A stretch of DNA of 35,111 bases from Clostridiales bacterium. Lineage in GTDB: Bacteria; Bacillota; Clostridia; UBA1381. Location of the stretch: positions 1-35,111 of the forward strand of contig JAQXUJ010000152.1 in assembly GCA_029219925.1 (NCBI GenBank). The letters run 5' to 3'. A model generated the notes under the pieces. That model searched no databases and was not told where the DNA came from. It worked only from the letters and a program-made list of their open reading frames with translations. Shown one piece after another: positions 1 to 9,326 of the stretch; positions within the stretch are counted from its first letter, which is position 1; each line of letters begins with the position of its first letter. The position numbers and the translations under genes were made by a program.

Positions 1-773
1 GTTTCTGGCATAAATTTCTTTACGATATAGGCGTTGTTCCCACAAAGGAGCCGTACATGAAGCGTACCTCACACGGTATGATACTCGGCGAAAACAATGA
101 GAAAATGTCGAAATCACGCGGAAATGTCGTAAATCCCGATGAGGTTGTGGACGAGGTCGGAGCGGACGCGTTCAGAACCTATGAAATGTTTATCGGCGCG
201 TTTGACCAGGCAACGCCGTGGTCACAGCAGGGACTGCGCGGCTGCTACAAGTTTTTGGAGCGCGTATGGAATATACAGGATATGCTGAACGGCGAAAAGG
301 GCTATTCGGAAGAGCTTGAAAAGGATATTCATAAGACAATCAAAAAGGTGAGCGAGGATTTCGAGAGAATGAAATTCAATACCGCCATTGCCGCAATGAT
401 GAGTCTTGTAAACGCATTCTATAAAAAGGGCAGCGTAACCAAGGGCGAATACCGTATTCTGATTACCCTTTTAAATCCGGTTGCTCCGCATATTACCGAG
501 GAGCTTTGGGAAAAATACGGGAACACCGAGCTTTTGGCGCTTACACCGTGGCCGGAATTTGACGAGGCTAAGACGGTGGACGACGAGGTGGAAATCGCTG
601 TGCAGATTAACGGTAAAATTAAGGATAAACTGACCGTTCCCGCCGACGCCGACAGAACCGAGCTTGAGAAGCTTGTTCTTGACAGCGCCCGCATTAAGGA
701 GCTTACCCGGGACAGAAATATCGTTAAGGTAATCTGCGTTCCCGGCAAGCTGGTTAATATTGTGGTTAAATAA
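1..773 (+). CDS. leuS: Leucyl-tRNA synthetase, C-terminal part (5' truncated by window edge)
   Basis: Open from base 3 (FWHKFLYDIGVVPTKEPYMKRTSHGMILGENNEKMSKSRGNVVNPDEVV); KMSKS class I aaRS signature and anticodon-binding domain. Confidence 0.95.
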   Translation, partial: FWHKFLYDIGVVPTKEPYMKRTSHGMILGENNEKMSKSRGNVVNPDEVVDEVGADAFRTYEMFIGAFDQATPWSQQGLRGCYKFLERVWNIQDMLNGEKGYSEELEKDIHKTIKKVSEDFERMKFNTAIAAMMSLVNAFYKKGSVTKGEYRILITLLNPVAPHITEELWEKYGNTELLALTPWPEFDEAKTVDDEVEIAVQINGKIKDKLTVPADADRTELEKLVLDSARIKELTRDRNIVKVICVPGKLVNIVVK

Positions 774-803
774 CGGTTTATACAAAGGAAAGAGGTAATT
801 TTT

Positions 804-2642
804 ATGGCAAAGGGTAACATATCGGTTAATTCGGAAAATATTTTTCCGGTTATTAAAAAGTGGCTGTATTCCGACAAGGATATTTTCCTTCGTGAGCTGG
901 TATCCAACGCATGCGACGCCGTAACAAAGCTGAAAAAGCTCGCCGGCATCGGTGAAGCTAAGCTTGACGATAATGAACAGTTCCGCATTGACGTTATTAT
1001 CGATAAGGATAAAAAACAGCTTATCGTCGAGGATAACGGCATCGGTATGACTAAGGAAGAGGTTGAAAAGTACATCACCGATATTGCTTTTTCCGGTGCG
1101 GCTGACTTTTTGGAAAAGTACAAGGACAAGGACGATAAGGACGCACAGATTATCGGTCACTTCGGTCTGGGATTCTATTCTGCTTTCATGCCCAGCGAAA
1201 AGGTTGAAATTGAAACCCTGTCCTATCAGGAAGGTGCAAAGGCGGTTAAATGGTCCTGCGACGGCGGTATGACGTATGAAATTGACGAATGTGACAAGAA
1301 TACAAGAGGTACAAAAATTACTCTGACTATTGCGGAGGATTCCAAGGAATTTCTTGAGGAATACACCGTAAGAAGCGTCCTGACAAAGTACTGTGCTTTT
1401 ATTCCGGTTGAAATTTATCTTACCGTAGTCGGCAAGGAGCCGGAAAAGGACAAGGACGGCAATGAAATCCAGCCGTCACCTATCAACGACACCACTCCTC
1501 TTTGGATGAAGGCGCCCAAGGACTGCACAGATGAGGAATACAAGCAGTTCTATACCAAGGTGTTCGCCGACTTTAACGAGCCGCTGTTCTGGATTCATCT
1601 GAACGTGGATTTTCCGTTCAACCTGAAGGGTATTCTGTATTTCCCGAAAATTAATCACGAATTTGCCGCAAATGAGGGGCAGATTAAGCTGTTTAACAAT
1701 CAGGTTTTTGTTGCGGATAACGTGAAGGAGGTTATACCTGAATTTCTGATGCTGCTTAAGGGCGTTATCGATTGCCCCGACCTTCCGCTTAACGTTTCCC
1801 GCAGCTTTTTGCAGAACGACGGCTATGTCAAGAAGATTTCGGCGCATATTACAAAGAAGGTTGCCGATAAGCTGAAGGAAATTTATACAAAGCAGCGAGA
1901 GGACTACAACCGCTATTGGGAGGACATTAACGTCTTTATCAAGTACGGCTGTATGCGTGATGAAAAATTCTACGAAAAGGTTAAGGACTTCATTATTTAC
2001 AAAAATCTGGACGGAAAATATCTGACCCTGACGGAATACCTTGACGGCAAGGATAAAAAGGACGTTTTCTATGTTTCGGACGAGAATTTGCAGTCCCAGT
2101 ATATAAACATGTTCCGCAGCCAGGGACTTGACGCGGTAATTCTGCCCACTATGATGGATACACATTTTATATCCTTTATCGAAATGAAGGAGGAGGGCGT
2201 TAAGTTTAAGCGCATCGATTCCTCTGTTGAGGAAACCTCCTCCGAGAGTACCCTCTCCGATGAGGAAAAAACCAAGCTGACCGATGAATTTAAGGCTGCC
2301 GTCGGCGACGACAAGCTTAAAATTGAGGTTCAGGCTCTTAAAAATGAGGAAACACCGGCGATTATTCTTCTGTCGGAGGAATCACGGCGTATGAAGGAGA
2401 TGTACCGCTCCTACGGTCAGCAGTTTGCAGGCATGAGCGACATGTTCAAGGATGAATTTACCCTTGTGCTTAACTCGGAAAACAAGCTCATTAAAAGCAT
2501 TGACGGCATGGACGGGGAGAACAGAAAGACTCTCTGCGAGCATATCTACGACCTGGCTATGCTGTGCCATAAGCCGCTTTCGCCGGAACAGATGACAAAA
2601 TTTGTTGAAAGATCTAATAAATTGATGGAGAAGTTGATTTAA
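804..2642 (+). CDS. htpG: Molecular chaperone HtpG (Hsp90)
   Basis: Typical Hsp90 N-terminus (FLRELVSNACDAVTKLK, VEDNGIGMTKEE, GHFGLGFYSAFM, SRSFLQND). Confidence 0.97.
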   Translation: MAKGNISVNSENIFPVIKKWLYSDKDIFLRELVSNACDAVTKLKKLAGIGEAKLDDNEQFRIDVIIDKDKKQLIVEDNGIGMTKEEVEKYITDIAFSGAADFLEKYKDKDDKDAQIIGHFGLGFYSAFMPSEKVEIETLSYQEGAKAVKWSCDGGMTYEIDECDKNTRGTKITLTIAEDSKEFLEEYTVRSVLTKYCAFIPVEIYLTVVGKEPEKDKDGNEIQPSPINDTTPLWMKAPKDCTDEEYKQFYTKVFADFNEPLFWIHLNVDFPFNLKGILYFPKINHEFAANEGQIKLFNNQVFVADNVKEVIPEFLMLLKGVIDCPDLPLNVSRSFLQNDGYVKKISAHITKKVADKLKEIYTKQREDYNRYWEDINVFIKYGCMRDEKFYEKVKDFIIYKNLDGKYLTLTEYLDGKDKKDVFYVSDENLQSQYINMFRSQGLDAVILPTMMDTHFISFIEMKEEGVKFKRIDSSVEETSSESTLSDEEKTKLTDEFKAAVGDDKLKIEVQALKNEETPAIILLSEESRRMKEMYRSYGQQFAGMSDMFKDEFTLVLNSENKLIKSIDGMDGENRKTLCEHIYDLAMLCHKPLSPEQMTKFVERSNKLMEKLI

Positions 2643-3430
2643 TGGATATATTGACTGCAGCCGCATATTTTATAATATATGCGTTCCTGGGCTGGTGTGC
2701 CGAGGTTGCCTTTGCGGCATTGGTACAGGGCGTCTTTGTCAACCGCGGTTTTCTGAACGGCCCGGTTTGCCCTATTTACGGCTTCGGTATGCTCATTATC
2801 ATTACCGTGCTTGAGCCGCTGAAAAGTAACATTTTTCTGCTGTTCGCCGCCTCGGTGGTGCTGACAAGCGCCCTTGAGTGGATTACGGGCTTCGTGTTGG
2901 AACGGCTATTCCATGAAAAATGGTGGGATTATTCTAACATGCCCTTTAATCTGAACGGCTATATCTGCCTGGGATTTTCGCTGCTTTGGGGGCTTGCCGG
3001 AGTGTTCGTAATCAAGCTCATTCACCCGATGGTTGCGGCGGTTGTGGGCTTTCTGCCGAAAGTTCTGCTGATTGTCCTGCTTTCGGTGTGCTTTTTGATT
3101 TTGCTGACCGACATTATTCTTACGGTCATGGCAATACTTCGGATTAAGCGCCATACAAAAAGGGTTGACGAGCTGGAAAAACGCATGCGCAGACTGTCCG
3201 ACGGCATCGGCGAGCATATTTCCGGCGGCGTTGTTAACGTTATGAAAAAGAAACCCGAATGGGAAAAAACCTTCGAGGAATTGAAGGAAGGCTATAAAAA
3301 AACTTCCGAGCATCCGCTTAACCGGCGTCTTTTGAAGGCGTTTCCTAATCTTGATAAGCTCAAAAAAACCGAGTCAATGGAACGCATTAAACGTATGATT
3401 GCCTCTATAAGCGAAAAACCGGGCAAGTAA
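2642..3430 (+). CDS. Putative ABC transporter permease (PF06541-like) multi-TM membrane protein
   Basis: N-terminal hydrophobic helices with FLGWCAEV...FVNRGFLNGPVCPIYGFG...LEWITGF motif of this family; overlaps the htpG stop. Confidence 0.8.
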   Translation: MDILTAAAYFIIYAFLGWCAEVAFAALVQGVFVNRGFLNGPVCPIYGFGMLIIITVLEPLKSNIFLLFAASVVLTSALEWITGFVLERLFHEKWWDYSNMPFNLNGYICLGFSLLWGLAGVFVIKLIHPMVAAVVGFLPKVLLIVLLSVCFLILLTDIILTVMAILRIKRHTKRVDELEKRMRRLSDGIGEHISGGVVNVMKKKPEWEKTFEELKEGYKKTSEHPLNRRLLKAFPNLDKLKKTESMERIKRMIASISEKPGK

Positions 3431-3455
3431 TTTATGCAGCAAGGAGATGTCTATA

Positions 3456-4868
3456 ATGCGTAAAACCAAAATTATATGCACAATAGGTCCGTCAAGCAGC
3501 GATGAGAAAACCTTCGCCGATATGTGCAGAGCCGGACTTAATGTTGCACGGCTTAATTTCTCCCACGGTACCCACGCCGAACATCAGGAGAAGATTGATA
3601 TGATTAAAAAGGTTAGGGAGGAACTTAACCTTCCCATTGCCATTATGCTGGATACAAAGGGACCCGAATACCGTATCGCTACCTTTAAGGAAGGGAAGGT
3701 AACCCTTTCCGACGGCGACAGCTTTACCTTTACAACACGCCAGGTGGAGGGCGATAAATCCCGGGTAAGCGTTAACTATGACGGTCTTGCCAAGGATTTG
3801 GCAATAGGAGATAAAATCCTTGTAAACAACGGTCTTGTTATCTTTGAGGTTAAAGAAAAAACCGATACCGATTTAATTTGTACCGTCCTTGCCGGCGGCG
3901 AGCTGTCCAACCGGAAAAGTATGAGCTTCCCCGGGAAAGTCCTTAAAAAAGAGTATCTTTCAGAGCAGGATAAGGAGGATTTGCTGTTCGGAATTAAGAA
4001 TGACGTGGATTTTATCGCCGCCTCCTTTGTGTCAAACAGAGATGATATTCACAAGCTGCGCCAATTCGTTTGTGAAAACGGCGGCGAAAATATCGACATT
4101 ATTGCTAAAATAGAAAACCGTGACGGTGTTAACAATATTGATGAAATCTGCGAGGAATGTGACGGTATCATGATTGCCAGAGGGGATTTGGGCGTGGAGG
4201 TGCCCTTTGCGGAGCTGCCCTCTATTCAGAAATATCTGATTACCAAGTGCCGCATGCTCGGAAAACGTGTAATTACCGCCACCGAAATGCTGGAATCCAT
4301 GATTCACAATCCACGGCCTACCCGTGCGGAAATTTCCGACGTGGCCAATGCCGTTTACGACGGCACCAGCGTCGTTATGCTGTCGGGCGAATCCGCAGCC
4401 GGAAAATATCCGGTGGAAACCGTCCGCACCATGGCGGAAATCGTTGAGGAAACGGAACAGCATATTCACTATGAAAAACGTTACTCTGCCGGTGAGTTTC
4501 AGATTAAAAATCAGCTGGACGCAATTTCACACGCAACCTGCGGCATGGCTATCGATATAAAAGCAAAAGCTATCGTTGTAAGCTCGGTGTCCGGAATAAC
4601 GGTGCGCATGGTGTCACGGTTCCGCGCTCCCGTGGATATTATCGGCATGGCTATCAGCAAAAAGGTTTGGTATAAGCTGGCGCTTTCATGGGGAGTCACA
4701 CCGGTCCTCAGTCAGCGGTTTGATTCCACCGACGTTTTGTTCTATCATGCGTGCAAACAGGCGCAAGAGGTACTGGGACTGGAAAAGGGCGACAGCATAG
4801 TTATGACCGGCGGCAGAACCGACGGCCGTTCCGGCAATACCAATATTATTAAAATAGAAACCATATAA
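3456..4868 (+). CDS. pyk: Pyruvate kinase
   Basis: RKTKIICTIGPSS, LNFSHG, MLDTKGPE, MIARGDLGVE, TATEMLESM; aaggag RBS at about 3439 favours ATG 3456. Confidence 0.96.
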   Translation: MRKTKIICTIGPSSSDEKTFADMCRAGLNVARLNFSHGTHAEHQEKIDMIKKVREELNLPIAIMLDTKGPEYRIATFKEGKVTLSDGDSFTFTTRQVEGDKSRVSVNYDGLAKDLAIGDKILVNNGLVIFEVKEKTDTDLICTVLAGGELSNRKSMSFPGKVLKKEYLSEQDKEDLLFGIKNDVDFIAASFVSNRDDIHKLRQFVCENGGENIDIIAKIENRDGVNNIDEICEECDGIMIARGDLGVEVPFAELPSIQKYLITKCRMLGKRVITATEMLESMIHNPRPTRAEISDVANAVYDGTSVVMLSGESAAGKYPVETVRTMAEIVEETEQHIHYEKRYSAGEFQIKNQLDAISHATCGMAIDIKAKAIVVSSVSGITVRMVSRFRAPVDIIGMAISKKVWYKLALSWGVTPVLSQRFDSTDVLFYHACKQAQEVLGLEKGDSIVMTGGRTDGRSGNTNIIKIETI

Positions 4869-4871
4869 AAT

Positions 4872-4929
4872 AAGCGGCGATTACCGTTATTTCCGGATAG
4901 GAAATATGACCGGGATGCCGCTTTTTTTT
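4872..4929 (+). terminator. Rho-independent terminator after pyk
   Basis: agcggc...gccgct stem followed by a T run. Confidence 0.6.
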
Positions 4930-4937
4930 GACAATCG

Positions 4938-4977
4938 GAAAAACCGGCTACGACATCATTCGTCACAGCCGGTTTTT
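4938..4977 (-). terminator. Terminator of the isochorismatase-like gene (may act bidirectionally)
   Basis: aaaaaccggct...agccggttttt inverted repeat with A/T tails. Confidence 0.75.
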
Positions 4978-4991
4978 GCGGAATATTCAAG

Positions 4992-5501
4992 TTATATAAT
5001 TTCAATCTGGCACATCTTCATTGCGGAAAGAGCGTTCTCGTGGCTTTCGGGCGTAACCCCCGCACAGCATGCGGCGTTAACCGATATTTTCGTCTCCGGC
5101 AGATATGCCTTTAACAGCAGAGCATTTGAGATTACGCATATGTCGGTGCATAGTCCCACAAGCTCTATTTCGGTATAATCGCCGTCGGCAATGTAATTTG
5201 CCAGTTCAATGCTTCCGAATGTGGGCTTCTCAAAAATTCTTCGGTGTTCGGATAGTGACTCGATTTTTTTGTTCAGTTTCCAGCCCTCACTGCCTCTGAT
5301 ACAATGCTGAACGGGCAGATTTTTTCCTTCCTGCGTGAGTAGGTAAATGCTTGCATGCGTGTCCATGGTGAAAACAACCTCTCCTTCAAAGCTCTCTATC
5401 CTATCGGCAACCTTGTCCACGATTTTCTGCGCCTCCGCCGTTCCAAGCGAACCGGTTATAAAATCGTTCTGCATGTCAATTACCACTAAAATTTTACTCA
5501 T
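4992..5501 (-). CDS. Isochorismatase/nicotinamidase-family cysteine hydrolase
   Basis: MSKILVVIDMQNDFITGSLG, VGLCTDICVISNALLLKA active-site Cys region. Confidence 0.9.
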   Translation of the reverse strand: MSKILVVIDMQNDFITGSLGTAEAQKIVDKVADRIESFEGEVVFTMDTHASIYLLTQEGKNLPVQHCIRGSEGWKLNKKIESLSEHRRIFEKPTFGSIELANYIADGDYTEIELVGLCTDICVISNALLLKAYLPETKISVNAACCAGVTPESHENALSAMKMCQIEII

Positions 5502-5664
5502 AATAACCCCTCTTCCTTTGCCATGCAGCGGAATTGGTTTTCCGCCGTCTGTTATTTCCATATATATTATATACCACATTTTTGCTTAAATTTCAAGCTA
5601 TATCCGGCAAAATTGGTATAAAACCACCATTTACGGGAGATAATAGTAAAAAAGAAAAGGAGAG

Positions 5665-6612
5665 ATGAGCATGTTCAGAGGAAAGGTTGTAATTGTCGGA
5701 GCAGGCGCGGTGGGTGCCACAACGGCGTTTACATTGATGCTGGGCGGATTGTTCCAGGAAATTGTACTAATAGATATTAACCGCGACAAGGCTGAGGGCG
5801 ACGCCCTTGATATTGCCCATGGCGTGTCCTTTGTGAAGCCCGTTACCGTTAAATCGGGCGATTACAGCGAGTGCAAGGAGGCGGATATTGTTATAATCAC
5901 CGCCGGTGTTCCGCAAAAGGGCGGTCAGACACGGCTTGACCTTTTAAAGGACAACGTGGCGCTTTTTAAAAAAATCGTCAAAAGCATAATGGAATACGCA
6001 CCCTCAGACGTTATTCTCATGACCGTTTCAAACCCTGTGGATATTCTGACCTACGTGACCTACAGGCTTTCGGGATTGCCTAAAAATCAGGTGATTGGCT
6101 CCGGTACCGTTCTCGATACCTCAAGACTGAAATACATGATAAGCCGTAAAACCGGCGTCGACGCACGAAACTGCCATACCTACATTATCGGTGAGCACGG
6201 TGACAGCGAGGTTGCGGCATGGAGCGTGACAAATATAGGCGGCATGACTATGCAGGAATTCTGCAAGTATACGGGCAAATGCGATCTTAACGACTTGGAT
6301 AAAATGTATAATGAAGTAAAAAATTCCGCTTATGAAATAATTGACAAAAAGGGTGCTACCTATTACGCTATTGCTGTCGCTGTCGCAAGAATATGCGAGT
6401 GTATCGCCGGTGATGAAAATTCGATTCTGACCGTGTCGGGAATTTTTGAGGGCGAATACGGAATAAGCGGCGTTGCGCTGTCCGTACCCACAATGGTCGG
6501 AGGAAACGGCGTGGAACGTATTTTTGAGGTTCCCTTCTCTAAAGAAGAAATGAAGGGGCTCAGAGACTCTGCCACAACTCTTTCCGACCTGCTTCGGGAA
6601 ATAAAAATGTAG
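5665..6612 (+). CDS. ldh: L-lactate dehydrogenase
   Basis: GKVVIVGAGAVGATTAFTLM, IITAGVPQKGGQTRLDLL, GSGTVLDTSRLK, IIGEHGDSEVAAWS. Confidence 0.95.
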   Translation: MSMFRGKVVIVGAGAVGATTAFTLMLGGLFQEIVLIDINRDKAEGDALDIAHGVSFVKPVTVKSGDYSECKEADIVIITAGVPQKGGQTRLDLLKDNVALFKKIVKSIMEYAPSDVILMTVSNPVDILTYVTYRLSGLPKNQVIGSGTVLDTSRLKYMISRKTGVDARNCHTYIIGEHGDSEVAAWSVTNIGGMTMQEFCKYTGKCDLNDLDKMYNEVKNSAYEIIDKKGATYYAIAVAVARICECIAGDENSILTVSGIFEGEYGISGVALSVPTMVGGNGVERIFEVPFSKEEMKGLRDSATTLSDLLREIKM

Positions 6613-6714
6613 GTTTGATGTGTTCGGCTGCGCCGCTGAAGTCTTACTTCTTATCGGATTTATGATTTATGTAGCCGGAAAGATATCATGCCGGGGATGT
6701 ACGGGTTTTAATGT

Positions 6715-6747
6715 AAAAAAGACGCTGCCCACCGCAGCGTCTTTTTT
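6715..6747 (+). terminator. Terminator after ldh
   Basis: aaaaaagacgctgcccaccgcagcgtctttttt. Confidence 0.85.
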
Positions 6748-6812
6748 GACGGATAACTGTAAAGCCGTTCTCGTGATACCTTTGCATACGTCCTGCATGC
6801 TGCGGAAATACA

Positions 6813-7112
6813 CTACATAACAATATCCAGCAGAAATACCGCACTTAGTATAACCAGCACAATGTGCAGGTATACAAGCAGATTGATTTTTGAATACCGC
6901 TCTTCCTCCTTAAGCCGCTTCACGCTTTTCATAAGAACCAGCGCCATGCCGCAGATTATCGCCGGAAAAAAGAAAAATCCCAGCAGCACACCGCCGTTTT
7001 TTGTGTAGTGCAGAATAAAATCCAGCACAATTATAAAATACGCTAGACCGCTTACAAGCGAAAAAACAAGACCGCCGTATTTTGTATTAAAGATTTTGCC
7101 TACTCCGTACAT
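6813..7112 (-). CDS. Small hydrophobic membrane protein, unknown function
   Basis: 99-aa ORF with about three hydrophobic segments; lies between opposing genes. Confidence 0.6.
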   Translation of the reverse strand: MYGVGKIFNTKYGGLVFSLVSGLAYFIIVLDFILHYTKNGGVLLGFFFFPAIICGMALVLMKSVKRLKEEERYSKINLLVYLHIVLVILSAVFLLDIVM

Positions 7113-7282
7113 TGCCTGCCTCCCATTTTTATTACATCAAGTATACCATAATTGCTCCGTAAAATCAAGCTAAACCGTATGCGCTGAGCGAATTTTGACA
7201 CATTATGCTGAAAATTAGAGAATATTTATAAATTTGGGCAAAAGTTATCATAATCTGTTGGTAAAATTGTATAAAATTATCC

Positions 7283-7311
7283 TTGACAATATTTGAAAGT
7301 AATGGTATAAT
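7283..7311 (+). promoter_or_regulatory. SigA-type promoter of the sigma factor gene
   Basis: TTGACA, 17-bp spacer, TATAAT. Confidence 0.85.
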
Positions 7312-7341
7312 TTGAATATGCTCATAAGGTCGGAGGTTTGC

Positions 7342-7962
7342 ATGATGGACAAGATTAAGGAGAATTCACTGTGCAGTCTTTCCGATGAAGAGGTTGCTGT
7401 TCTCGCTCAAAACGGCAGCAACGCTGCCTTTGACCATATTATTGCCCGATACCGTAACTGCGTGTACGGCAAGGCTAACACCTACTTTCTCGCCGGAGGT
7501 GAAAAGGAGGACGTTATTCAGGAGGGCATGATTGGACTTTACAAAGCCGTTATGGAATTTAAAAAGGACGGCGGCAGCTCCTTTGCGCATTTTGCTAATG
7601 TGTGTATTTCCCGGCAGATTATCTCCGCTGTTAAGGCTGCCGGACGGAAAAAGCATATCCCCCTTAATTCCTATATTTCTCTCGACAAGGAAGAGGAAAA
7701 TGATAACGACGATCTCTCCTGTATCCTGGAGGACGAGGGGCAAAATCCCGAAAAAATTGTCATTAATCAGGAAAACCTTTGGGGAATTGAACGCAAAATT
7801 AACCATGCACTGAGCAAATTGGAGCTTCAGGTTTTTATGTACTACACCGAGGGTATGTCATACGACGAGATTTCCGAGCTTTTGGATAAGCCCCGAAAAA
7901 GCGTTGACAACGCTCTGCAGCGCGTGAAAAAGAAGCTGGCGGACGTTTTGGAAGGTAAATAA
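7342..7962 (+). CDS. sigH: RNA polymerase sigma factor, SigH-like (sigma-70 family)
   Basis: Region 2 (EDVIQEGMIGLYKAV, SFAHFANVCISRQIISAVKAAGRKKHIPLNSYISLD) and region 4 HTH (YDEISELLDKPRKSVDNALQRVKKKL). Confidence 0.85.
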   Translation: MMDKIKENSLCSLSDEEVAVLAQNGSNAAFDHIIARYRNCVYGKANTYFLAGGEKEDVIQEGMIGLYKAVMEFKKDGGSSFAHFANVCISRQIISAVKAAGRKKHIPLNSYISLDKEEENDNDDLSCILEDEGQNPEKIVINQENLWGIERKINHALSKLELQVFMYYTEGMSYDEISELLDKPRKSVDNALQRVKKKLADVLEGK

Positions 7963-8070
7963 CCGTTTGTAGCTTAAAGAAAAGCGGCGCGTTATGCGTG
8001 TATAGGGGTGCGAGTCCCTTCGGGCGGATAAGAAAAATTTTTAAGTAATTCAAAAGTGAGGGAATTAACA

Positions 8071-8343
8071 ATGTACGAAGACAAAACTTTAATCTGTAAG
8101 GACTGCGGACAGGAATTTATTTTTTCCGCCGGCGAACAGGAATTTTACGCGGAAAAAGGGTTCCAGAACGAGCCTACACGCTGCAAGGATTGCAGAGTGG
8201 CAAGAAAAAACCGCATCAGAGAAAACAAGGAAATGTATGAAATTACATGCGCTGACTGCGGAAAGGTTGACAAGGTTCCGTTTATGCCCAAAAATGACAG
8301 ACCTGTTTATTGCAGCGAGTGCTTTGAAAATCACAGGGGCTGA
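8071..8343 (+). CDS. Zinc-ribbon domain protein
   Basis: Cys pairs CKDCGQEF, CKDCRVARK, CADCGK, YCSECF; ATG at 8071 preceded by a purine-rich RBS. Confidence 0.85.
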   Translation: MYEDKTLICKDCGQEFIFSAGEQEFYAEKGFQNEPTRCKDCRVARKNRIRENKEMYEITCADCGKVDKVPFMPKNDRPVYCSECFENHRG

Positions 8344-8408
8344 TATCTTGCTTTTGGATTAGACCGTATTGCTTTTGGGACGGAATGTCCGATTAAGAGA
8401 GAATTAAA

Positions 8409-8467
8409 ACATGCCGTGCATGCCTTTACGCAAATCTGCGAAAAGGTATTCGCGGCATGTGTTTTTA
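8409..8467 (+). terminator. Terminator/hairpin
   Basis: aacatgccg...cggcatgtgttttt. Confidence 0.55.
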
Positions 8468-8491
8468 CAGACTCTTTTTAAGTCTCCACTA

Positions 8492-9268
8492 TTAATATTC
8501 TTTATAAATCCGGGTTATTTTTGTAACCTTCATGGAATTTTCATCAATCTCAAATTCGGCTCCGCAGAACTGACCTCTGCCGTCTGCCACCGTGAATTTC
8601 TGCGGCATACCGTTTAAAAAACGGTTTACGATTGTCTGCTTATCAAGCCCCAGAACCGATACCGTCGGCCCGGTCATGCCTAAATCGGTGATATATCCCG
8701 TACCCTTCGGCAAAATTTTGCTGTCCGCCGTCTGAACGTGGGTATGCGTCCCGAAAACGGCGGTGACCCTTCCGTCCAGATAATATCCCAGCGCCATTTT
8801 TTCGCTTGTAGCCTCCGCATGGAAGTCGACCAGTATTATGTCGCATTTCGGCTTAAGCCGCTGAATTTCCCGGTCAGCCGAAAAAAACGGCGATGATGCG
8901 GCGGATTGCAGGTATGTTCTGCCGATTAGATTTATCACTCCCACACGCAGTCCGTTTCTTGCCGCTGCGATTACGCTGCCGGAGCCGGGGACGTCGCCTT
9001 CAAAGTTGGCGGGACGTATCACGTTGTCATTGTATCGCATTACCGTCTCTATGTCCGGGCAGCCCCAGGCATGATTTCCCATGGTGAAAACGTCAATTCC
9101 GACAGCCGATAGCTGTTCATACACCGGCTTGGACAATCCTCTGCCATGGGATGCGTTTTCTGCGTTGGCTATTATAAAATCATATTTACCGCCTATGCGG
9201 TCAAGCTCTTCTTCAACGATATTTCTGCCGGTACGTCCGAATATGTCGCCGATTGTAAGGATTTTCAT
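8492..9268 (-). CDS. ymdB: YmdB-type (TIGR00282-like) metallophosphoesterase
   Basis: MKILTIGDIFGRTGRNIVEE, TMGNHAWG, VDFHAEATSEKMALGYYLDGRVTAVFGTHTHVQTAD; downstream of rny as in many Firmicutes. Confidence 0.92.
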   Translation of the reverse strand: MKILTIGDIFGRTGRNIVEEELDRIGGKYDFIIANAENASHGRGLSKPVYEQLSAVGIDVFTMGNHAWGCPDIETVMRYNDNVIRPANFEGDVPGSGSVIAAARNGLRVGVINLIGRTYLQSAASSPFFSADREIQRLKPKCDIILVDFHAEATSEKMALGYYLDGRVTAVFGTHTHVQTADSKILPKGTGYITDLGMTGPTVSVLGLDKQTIVNRFLNGMPQKFTVADGRGQFCGAEFEIDENSMKVTKITRIYKEY

Positions 9269-9287
9269 AAAAATTTCGCCTTTCGTT

Positions 9288-9319
9288 AAAAAACGGTTAT
9301 CATTAGGATAACCGTTTTC
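9288..9319 (-). terminator. Hairpin between rny and the ymdB-like gene
   Basis: aaaacggttat-cattagg-ataaccgtttt inverted repeat. Confidence 0.6.
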
Positions 9320-9326
9320 ATTAAAA

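Noticed and set aside
419-1160. Long antisense ORFs opposite leuS/htpG and similar shadow ORFs elsewhere
   Set aside because: They lie opposite well-supported genes, have low-complexity translations and no recognisable domains.
7970-8035. tRNA-like 3' half (aggggtgcgagtccctt) after the sigma factor gene
   Set aside because: A T-arm-like hairpin is present but no convincing acceptor pairing, anticodon arm or D-arm can be built; probably coincidental.
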